The position numbers and the translations under genes were made by a program. This document shows positions 55,469 through 64,000 of a stretch of DNA of 64,000 nucleotides, one piece after another (position 1 is the first letter of the stretch; every line of letters begins with the position of its first letter). The stretch lies in NCBI GenBank assembly GCA_011947345.1, contig JAAVTG010000611.1, positions 1 through 64,000 on the forward strand, given 5' to 3'. The DNA comes from Phytophthora quininea (Eukaryota > Oomycota > Peronosporomycetes > Peronosporales > Peronosporaceae). Below the pieces are notes generated by a model, which saw only the letters and a program-made list of their open reading frames with translations, did no database searches and had not been told where the DNA came from.

Positions 55469-57519
55469 CTACGACGAAGCAGACGCCACCAAGCCGGCGT
55501 AGATGCCGTTCATCGACAGCAGCTCGCTGTGGGTTCCTTGCTCGGCGATTTTGCCGCCGCTCACCACGCAGATCTTGTCCGCCTTGCGGATCGTCGACAG
55601 GCGGTGCGCGATGATGATCGTCGTCCGCCGCTTCAACGCCACCACCTTGTCCAGCGCCTCCTGCACCACCTTCTCGCTCTCCGAGTCCAACGCGCTCGTG
55701 GCCTCGTCCAGCAGCAGAATGTTGGGGTTCTTGAGGATGGCTCGGGCGATGGCGATGCGCTGCTTCTGACCGCCACTCAGCTGCTCGCCCTTCATGCCAA
55801 CTTGGGTGTCGTATCCGTCCGGGAACTTGATGATGAACTCGTGCGCGTTGGCCATCTTGGCAGCTTCTTCGATCTCCTGTTGACGTGGCGGATCCGCCAA
55901 GCCGTACGCAATGTTCTCGGCGATGGTGCCGATGAACAGCGTCGGCTCCTGACCCACCAGACCGATCTGACTGCGCAGCCAGTTCAGGTTCAGGTCCTTC
56001 AGGTTGTGTCCGTCCAGCAGAACTTCACCAGCCACAGGGTCGTAGAAGCGCTCGATCAACGAGATGATCGTGCTCTTGCCGCCGCCGCTCGGTCCGCAGA
56101 ACGCGACCGTCTGACCAGCTTCAATGGTGAGGTTGTAGTGTTTGAGCACGCTGACTTCTGGTCGCGTCGGGTATCGGAAGGAAATGTCCTTGAACTCGAG
56201 TCGACCGTCGAGTTTGTTCGGCTGCAGACCGTCCGAGCTGAAGGAATCGATGGGACAAATTCGGTCTCGGATGGCAGCAATTGTCGAGCCGGCCTTGAAG
56301 GCTTTAGGAGCATCCGTGAAGAACGTCGTGGCCCCAGAAACTCCTTGGACCGATAACGTGATCGCCATGAGACTCCGCATCATCTCGGTGGCCGTAATGG
56401 TGCCGTCGTTGACTTTCTTGGCGCCGTACCAGAAGATCAACGCGTTGGTCGCCATCATAATGAACGAGCTGAAGCCCAGAGAGACGCCGTTGATCTGCGC
56501 TTCCTTGCTTCCCTTACGGAGAGGCTCTTCTAGCAGCTCATCAAACAGCAATACAGATTTGTGCTCCACGCCGAGAGCTACCACCGTCCGGATGTTCGTC
56601 AAAACCTCGGACGCATGCGCTCCAGCAGTGGACAAGTCGTCCGAGATGAGCGAGTCGCCTTCGATCGACTTCATGCTGATCATCTCGCCAAACACCATCA
56701 ACGGAGCGATCGCCAGCAGGATAAGCGACAGCAACCAACTCCCAAACCCGAACGAAATGACCAGAGCACCAATGATGGTACACAGTCCTTGGAACGCTTT
56801 CGCTTGCGAGTCTCCAGATACTAAAGCCACCTTCGTCGCGTTTGTTGCGAGGTCGGCAGTCAGCGCGCCGGTGGCGTTCTGCCTCTCGTCGAAGAAGCCG
56901 ATGTTCTGTCGACACAAACTCTCGAAGTTCGTCTTCCTCAGACGCGTCGTCACCTTCTCCTCGATGTACTTGAAGCAATACGTCTGGAGGTAGGCGAAGA
57001 AGATGACCACCGCTGCTCCGACAAGGTACAAAATGCCGTACAGCTGCACCTTGTCGTACAGGTCGTCGAGGTAGGACCGATCGCCTGTGCTCTCATACTC
57101 GCCGAATTTGTTGGTCATCGTCGTCATCATACCCGCCAACAAGACGGCCGACAGCGGAAGAGTAACGCCCGCCACGCAAGCTCCGATCAGACCGAAGAGG
57201 TAGAACTTGCTCTCAGGTTTGCTCAGTCGCGCCAGGTCCACCAGTCCAAAGGGTTCCCTCTCCACCTCATTCGTTTGATCTCCAACAGCTCATTGTGTGT
57301 GCCGCTCTCTACAATACGGTCTTCGTTCAGAACTACGATCTTGTCCGCGCCACGGATCGTGCTCAGTCGATGCGCGATCACTAGCGTCGTCATGTTCGTC
57401 GTGGCCATCAGGTCGTTCAGCGTCAGCAGTCTGCGCGCATCGCGGGACGGCCGGGTCTCTCCGTCGTCAGTCCATGGCCTGCGTGCAGCGAATGCGGAAT
57501 GGAAACGACCGCGGATCAC
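55469..57519 (-). CDS. ABCB transporter C-terminal half, repeat copy 2
   Basis: Near-identical to the gene at 46868-48918, with the same 598-codon frame (57265-55469), the same upstream NBD1 tail and the same truncation point near 57490. The only residue difference I see in the main frame is HEFITRF in copy 1 versus HEFIIKF here. All ATPase motifs are intact. Confidence 0.85.
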
Positions 57520-58070
57520 ACAAGCGGGAGAACTACAAAAGGAGGTTCAACATGGTCATCGCAGTAGAGCGTGTTGGGTGTTTGTCTGATTAACAACTGT
57601 AACACTGGATGAATCACTGTGTGGCTGGACGCAAGGAAAGGAAGAGGGTTTCAACGGCTCGTCGCAACTTTTTGCGATCCCACCTGCGTTGGCTGATGAG
57701 GATCCGCGTCGGCGGCGGTGCTAAACCGAAGCGGGAGAGGGCGCCATCATTTCGAATCGGACGCGATCATTTCAAAGCAGGCGCGATCATTTGCGTATGT
57801 GACGTGTGACGAGCACTTCAAGTGCAGGCGCGTTTGTTGCCGACGGACACTGCCGAGGAGCCCCACAGACCCACTGGACTCTTGCGCCGAAAGTCCTGCC
57901 GGCTGCTGCAGTCAGCTGCTGCAGTCGACTCGGAGCCCGATCAAGCATTGAAGCGCGCTGCTTCTCGCCTCTTGACACAGGAGGCGCTCTTCCATATGAG
58001 CCCATTTGACTGCAGCAACGCACAAGCTGCGACGGAAGTAGTGTGTCGCCACCACTTCCGTCTGCTACGA

Positions 58071-58156
58071 TTCCACTACGGCAGGCCGGACACCCGCTCG
58101 CTCATAAAGTGGCGTCACTTTATGAGCGAGCGGGTGTCCGGCCTGCCGTAGTGGAA
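58071..58156. repeat. Perfect 41-bp inverted repeat with 4-base loop, copy 2
   Basis: Arms 58071-58111 and 58116-58156, loop GCGT. Identical to copy 1. Confidence 0.95.
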
Positions 58157-59433
58157 TAGCCGAGCCCAGCCCAGCCCAGCGTTTCGCTTCGCTTGTTCAT
58201 CAGCTCGCCGTGGCGACAGCAAACGTGCCGATTCGCACGCGACTCGGTCGAACGAGACGTCGGGCGTAGCAGAAACCAGATGAGGAGGTTCGATGCGAGC
58301 TTGCTTGCAAGATGTATGTGGCCAACGTGCTGGAGTCTCGAGCAACAGCACGCTGGCGACCGATTCGATCTCGGACACAGCCGATTGTATGGTACTGGTG
58401 GCCGCATCGAAAGGTGCGCTACAAGGCGGAACCAGATAGATCGCAACCTCGCAACCGCAGTGTGGGCACGCACCGATCGACAACGGCCTGCTGCAATGAG
58501 CATTCGGTCGAGTCGACCGAGCTTGTCGAGCCTTGCCCATACAAACTCCGCATCGCGAGCGTCTGACACTCGGCACTTTCGGAGCCTCGAGCGCTCGCGT
58601 CAGCGCGAGAGAAGCGGCCAGCCCGCCGGTCGTCGCACTTGGTCTGGTTTTGGTGCGTTTTGAGCGGCCTGCTCGCTCTGGTTTGGTGTCTTTGTACGGC
58701 CAAACGCTGGATTTGCCCACGCTCGCTGTAAGCGCGAACCTCTGAACGCCGATCGGGGACTGGTTTTCCGGCGCATTTCGCCGCCGTCGGCCATACAAAC
58801 TCGCGTCGCCAGGCCCCGCACCAAACAATACTAGGCGAAATATCCGTGCCGCGCGACAGCAAGCCGCGTGGGACCAGTCCACCGGACTTGGGCAATCGCG
58901 ACAGGGCCCGAAAGCACTGGCGGCCAGCGCCGACCGCTCCGACGTTCCGAGTCGAGCTTCATTTTGCTTTTCGCGCCGGCAACGATCAAGAGCCCGGAAT
59001 GCTGCCGGAGTCGGGGGTCATTTTGGCCGCGCCGATGTTTTGACCTTTGACCGACGGACGGCCCTTCGACTTCGCCGGCCATAGCACCATCTGAGTACAC
59101 TGCCGTCGTCCCTGCACCCCTGCACACGGTCGTCCGACACTGCGCCCCGCTGTGCGTCTGAGAATGCTGTGCTGACCGTCACCGAACTCAGGTAAGGGGA
59201 CTCGATCGTCGGGCCACTCGCTGCCTGCAACTGATTGCGCTGTGGCGATGTTGATGCGGTAGGTCTCTGGATCTTGAAGCGACGCGATCTCCAAGCGACG
59301 CAAGCATCGATCGACGACCGCCAGCCGACTCAATGCTCGACTCTGCGGCCCTGCTTTGAGCCTCTCTCTAGCCTTGCGGGCTGGCGCCCGTGACCATACT
59401 TCGCCCGCCGAAGACTCCGCTCTGGGTTGAGCG

Positions 59434-59497
59434 CAGCCTCTTCATGACGCAGCCTCTTCATGACGCAGCCTCTTCATGACGCAGCCTCTCCATGACG
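59434..59497. repeat. 16-bp minisatellite, four units
   Basis: Counterpart of 50824-50903 with one unit fewer and a short flank deletion after it. Confidence 0.9.
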
Positions 59498-59835
59498 CAG
59501 GAGCCGACGCCCGTCAAGCGCCAAGATGCCAGTGCCAGTGTGGGCAGTGTCCCTGCGCCTCGTCAAGTGGCCTCGTTGACCGCTGGCCCACCGGTCCATT
59601 TCAAGCCACCCCGAGCCACGCTGTCCCGAGCCAGACTGCTCGTTGCCCCGCAACTGAAGACGTCGGCGTGCTACCTACTCGCATACATGCGCTTGCCATC
59701 AGCGGTGACTGCAGACTGTAAGTGGACGACATCAGCGACAGACGCCGACGCTCATAGCTGTCTGCCGTGGATGGTGCTATCGACCACTGAGCTACTGCTA
59801 CAGGGCGTAGTGGTCCTGCCCTGTGTACAAGCCTC

Positions 59836-59887
59836 GTCCTACACGGCTGTCCTACACGGCTGTCCTACACGGCCGTCCTACACGGTC
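59836..59887. repeat. 13-bp minisatellite, four units, copy 2
   Basis: Counterpart of 51250-51301, unchanged in number. Confidence 0.88.
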
Positions 59888-61261
59888 GTACAACAAGGCC
59901 GACACGCACTAGTCAATGTGCCAAGGCTGTCGCGTCGCGTCGCGACTACACCGGCACACAGGCGGTCGCCGGCTACCATCCTGTACGGTGCCGTCACTTC
60001 CTGCTGCGCGTCAATGGCCGTGGTCGGAAGGCGATAGCTACGGGCGACCACAGCAAGATCAGATCGACGACACTGTGTCGTCTCGACATGGTGACTATCG
60101 TCAAGTGCTGTGCCGGGTCATGCCATTGGTGGTGACTGTGTGCGTTGGGCGGCGCTATCTAGTGCGATCCACTGCTTGTCCGCGGCTGCAACCCGCGACT
60201 ACAAGTACATTGGACCAACAGCCGGACGTGTACGGAGCCACCGCCTACTGCTGAGTACAGCCCATCGAAGCTGCATCTACTGCTGACAAACTCTTGGCGG
60301 CGCACCTGCGTGGTCATCACCAGCCAGAGCTACCCCCACGAGTACGTGAGCCCATTGGTGCCGATACTGACGGCGTCATCTACCAGCCAGCGGACAGGCA
60401 TGTACGCCAAGCAGCAGTCATCGGAAGGCGGCACCTACTACTACCGGTATCAACAAGACCCCATCGGCTGCGGTGGCTCATGGCATTGAGGCGGCTGTGA
60501 GCTGATCGCACCTTTGGGTGGTGCATGCTATGGCTGGCTACTACGACATGGTCTGGCGTGACGGTGTGTTCCAGACCACAGCGCACGCTGTTCACTACCT
60601 CAAGGGCGCCGGTTTCTATCGACGGCTGACTGCCGATAGCCGCCAGCTATCCATCCTGTCCGGCGACGTCGTGTACTGCTGCGTGCAATAGCAGTCGCCG
60701 AAACGGGTGACTGCAACAAGATCCGATCCAACAAGCGAGGACTACCGTCATGTACTGCGTGGAGTCGTGAGTCGTGAGTCGTACGTTGGGGACAGCGAGT
60801 TGATCGTCCAACCTGCCCGTCGGCGTGCATCTCGCTCAAGTACACGGCGATGATGGCGTAACAGCGGGCAAGCTGGAGACCCCGACCAATTCGCATCGGT
60901 CTTCGTCGCCAACAGTAGCCACCGTTCTCTTCCAAGGTGCCATTCGACACGTCTAAAGCTGGCCCCGCCACGGCAGTCGTGCCAACATCAAGTGCTAGCT
61001 CCTGGACGCGGCGCTCAGTAGTAGATCAGTTGAGAGACGGCCACTTCGAAGACTACTGGGTTTGCCACTCGTGTCCGCAGAGCTCTTCAGGACTCTTCAC
61101 CTGCACATGGCGACAACAGTAGCAGTGCTACCAGTGCCAAGGAGATACGCATACTCAAGTTTTGCGGCACCAGCACTTCCTGTTTTCAGGCCGCTGCAGA
61201 CAACTACCGACGTGGCAGTTCGCACACTTCCATAAAGGCAGCTCCACGTCCCCTCGTTCCC

Positions 61262-61306
61262 AAGGTGTCCATGCTGAAGGTGTCCATGCTGAAGGTGTCC
61301 ATGCTG
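61262..61306. repeat. 15-bp repeat, three units
   Basis: AAGGTGTCCATGCTG three times; counterpart of 52677-52706. Confidence 0.88.
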
Positions 61307-61697
61307 TCGAAGCGATGAAGTGCTGTCGGGCTGTGAGGAACTGCACAGCGGTAATTCAGTTACCGCTACCTCTTCGTCTGCGGAAGACGTGGTTGCTGTT
61401 GTGTTCGACGGTCACGATGTCAAGCGATCTGCTCGCGGCCAACTACAAGTGCGACGGCAGCACGACAGCAGAACTTGCCGGCTGAAGTGCACAGCGGTAC
61501 TATGCGCGCTGTCATCGTCCGGGTGGCGTGCAGTTTTGGTCGACACGGCCGCTCCACACGAAAGCATCTACCTGCGGCTACAAGTACGGCGGAGCATGCT
61601 GGCGCTCGCGACATTGCCGGACAAATTAACGTGATCGCGGCTGATGAAAGGTATGCTGGCCGATGTTAACTTTACGTGAGGGCTCCTGACGAAGAAG

Positions 61698-62087
61698 GTG
61701 TCGAGGCCAAGACGCAGGATCGATTCCGTGTTATGCCCGCCCGAAGAATTGGCGGGCAGCACTCTGCTCGACGGCGGACTCATCGAGCCGATTACGACCG
61801 GAATCCAGGCTCGTCACATGGTCGGCAAGAAAGATGCAGCCAAGCATGTTCGTCACGCGAAAGCGTCTGGCGGCTTTGACACACGCGGTGTGCTATCCTC
61901 CCGCAGCAGTAGCTGCTTCTGCTTTGTGTGGCGAGAAAAACTCGGTCTCAAGACACCGCCGCGTATCGTGCTTTCGGCGGAGCGGCATCCTGCGCATATC
62001 GCCACCTTGCAAGCACGGTTACAGGGCGTGTCGACGGTTCTTAAGGACTGCCTGCGGAATCGCTACAAGATTGTGCTGACTCGGTAG
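61698..62087 (+). CDS. Unrecognised 129-codon frame, repeat copy 2
   Basis: Counterpart of 53098-53487; differs by one residue (ARHMVG versus ARHIVG). Confidence 0.25.
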   Translation: MSRPRRRIDSVLCPPEELAGSTLLDGGLIEPITTGIQARHMVGKKDAAKHVRHAKASGGFDTRGVLSSRSSSCFCFVWREKLGLKTPPRIVLSAERHPAHIATLQARLQGVSTVLKDCLRNRYKIVLTR

Positions 62088-63443
62088 CAAGTCGACTCTC
62101 GTGCACGGTAGCGCATGAAAATAATCAGATGTGTTGGACGACTACCACTTCGACCACGCTGTGAATTTGGATGCGTCGCCAAACGAGGTTTCGGGAGTGA
62201 ACAGGACGGCTGGTGGACGATTCGAATGCGTTTTGTTGCCTGTACTCGGAATGCACGCATGCTAGACAGGTGCCATGGCGCTGCTCGCTGCATGCGGCAG
62301 TCTCGTGGCGACAAATCAAGTCGACTCCGACCGAAAGAGCACTTGGCGGAAAATGGGCACGTGCGTGACGCTTTTGTTGCGGCACATTTCCTACGTGTGC
62401 CAAAAGACACTGCGGCTGCTACTTTGGTGGTAAAAGGCAATGAGCGACGGAGAACTGTCGGCGTGCTGCGATGGATCACGCAGCGACGACGTGTGCTATC
62501 TACTTGGGTGAGTGCTGAAAAAAAAACTATCGAGACGACGCCAGGCGCAGTGAAGTTGGAAGACGACTCGGTGCTTACCGCTTTCGCGTAGATGACGACG
62601 TCTTTGAGCATGCGAGCGACAAGTTTGTGGCGGGGCTGCTGCACAGGACGCGACTGTGGGCAGAATCGCTGTGCAAGTGTCGTGCGTGTTGGCATGCCAG
62701 TGTCGATTGCCACGGACGACAACTGGAGCGCGACAATGGCTAGGCTGGCTGCTGCACAACACTACGAATTCGGCGGCAACTCCTGGCCAAGTACCGGCTC
62801 GTGGCATCGCCTCGACAAGTGCGATATTGGCATGTTGCGCACGGGGACTTTTCTTCAACGTCTTCCATTGTGTCACTGCTTTGGTGCGTGCTACTTGGGC
62901 GTTTGGACAGCGGCGGCGACTGCTTCTGATTTTCATCAGACGGCGTGGGCAACTAGAGCTGAGGTTTGTGCTATGCGGACTTCACTTTCGTTCAACGACT
63001 TACGCGAACGATTGCTGCGGCGTTGGTCTGTGATCAGATCGGCTCGAGAGCCGACCGACAAAGTCCCCTCGCAGTGCTGCTGCAATTGCTCCGACTTTCA
63101 TCAGATGAAGCACGGCAGTGGTGGACAACGTGGCTAGCGGGTGGGCCGCGGCTTTTTCTCTCAGTTTGCAATTTGCCGAGTAGACCCCACCAGCACCCAA
63201 GCCTTTCACGTCTCGCTGGCCAAGAAGGTCGACTGGAGGATCTTTCCGAGGTACGGATAACACAACGACTGATACACGAAGTGCTGGCAAAATGCTAACA
63301 GTGTTCGTTGTGTTTATATGTTTGGCCAGCTTTTGCTGGACGGCTTCGGTCGTCTTGCTTTCGACGGGGCGGCTCTGTCGTCTGTCGGACAGCTTCGGTG
63401 CTGGGTCTGACCGGGCGAATCCACCCTCGATGCGGTGTTCGAG

Positions 63444-63487
63444 TTCGGTGCTGCCACTTCGACTGTTCGGTGCTGCCACTTCGACTG
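63444..63487. repeat. 22-bp tandem duplication found only in repeat copy 2
   Basis: The 22-base unit beginning TTCGGTGCTGCC and ending TTCGACTG occurs twice here and once at 54844-54865. Confidence 0.88.
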
Positions 63488-63713
63488 TTGTAGTTGGAGC
63501 CGACCACGCGGATGCCTTCGGGAGGATCTTGCGACGATACCCAAGCACTTTCACGCTTTGCGCAGCTCGTGGTCGCTGGCGGCGGCTTCTGCTAGTTGAA
63601 GGAAAAGCCCAGGCCGATTTGTTTTCGGACCGCCGCTTTCAACTTCGCCGCTGGGACGTGTACTGCGCTGTGGCACTTTGTCGTCGGAACTTCGGCTGAG
63701 GTCCCGTGCGTCT

Positions 63714-64000
63714 TCCTCGTCAGTCTGCGTCACCTTCTTCCCCAGCGTCGGCCTCACGGGCTACATCACGGTGGTCGCCATGGACACGCTGCTCTTCCTA
63801 CACCTCGGACTTTCAGGGCGTGAACGAGTCGAACGTCTTGTTCTACCGGACGACCCAGCCAGAGCGTGTCAATGTGGTGCTGAAGACGCTCGCATTGGCC
63901 TCACAAGTGCAGATCGACGACGACGGCAGCTTCTTACTGCTCTTTTGCTCGGTAGGTCCAGCTGTTCGTGGAGTTCAACTGGAGACCGAGTCGGACTCCA
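63714..64000 (+). pseudogene. Unrecognised gene fragment, repeat copy 2, cut by the window end
   Basis: Counterpart of 55114-55400, nearly identical (CTACACCTCGG here versus CTATACCTCGG). Confidence 0.35.

Larger units (their letters stand above)
57520..61660. other. Repeat unit interior 1, copy 2: no recognised gene
   Basis: Counterpart of 48919-53060, with the same motifs. It differs by small indels, for example near 58031 and 59303. Confidence 0.5.
55456..64000. repeat. 8.6-kb tandem repeat, copy 2, cut by the window end
   Basis: Direct repeat of copy 1. The window ends at the position equivalent to about 55399, so roughly the last 60 bases of the unit are outside. Whether a third copy follows cannot be seen. 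Confidence 0.95.

Noticed and set aside
55346..56356. A 336-codon plus-strand frame
   Set aside because: It is mostly antisense to the ABC ATPase coding region and has no domain of its own.

Overview
The window looks like the nuclear genome of an oomycete, most likely Phytophthora or a close relative. Genes are compact, with short GT-AG introns of about 50-75 bp. Neighbouring genes are closely spaced and often convergent (gaps of about 27-35 bp). The gene types also fit: an oomycete-style bZIP factor, a receptor-like TKL kinase, secreted cell-wall enzymes (GH54 arabinofuranosidase, TOS1-type glucanase with a thaumatin-like front end), a flagellar DRC8/EFCAB2 protein, and BED-finger hAT and pogo DNA transposons. 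The genus is inferred from general resemblance, not from a search.

Layout. 0-19 kb: a broken bZIP gene, then a dispersed + strand family of a head/coiled-coil/C1q-like protein (copies A-F). The copies alternate with REV1 (translesion polymerase), a TKL kinase, a GH54 enzyme, a complete hAT element with an 8-bp target duplication, and an Rh-type ammonium transporter. 19-27 kb: a PEP-mutase/isocitrate-lyase family enzyme, divergent from a gene that I read as nucleoporin NUP188. 27-33 kb: a TOS1/thaumatin-like secreted protein, a TPR protein and a five-exon DRC8/EFCAB2 gene. 33-38 kb: an island of two decayed hAT transposases. 38-46 kb: an AAAP amino-acid transporter, a LicD-type protein, a zinc-knuckle protein, a decayed ABCB half-transporter and a complete pogo element with TA target duplications. 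46-64 kb: a lone CDC48-type N domain, then two near-identical tandem copies of an 8.6-kb unit. Each unit carries a 5'-truncated ABCB gene (second transmembrane block plus second ATPase) and about 6.5 kb of DNA with no recognisable gene. That DNA holds a perfect 41-bp inverted repeat and several minisatellites that differ in copy number between the units.

Two points matter for any reader. First, many conserved single-copy-type genes (REV1, NUP188, Rh, AAAP, LicD) show the same kind of single-base frame break, mostly a missing base in a G/C/A run, and the two copies of the 8.6-kb unit also differ in run length. Much of the apparent pseudogenisation may therefore be assembly noise. Second, the strongest candidate for an undescribed family is the head/coil/C1q-like set, whose fold assignment here is inference from sequence pattern.
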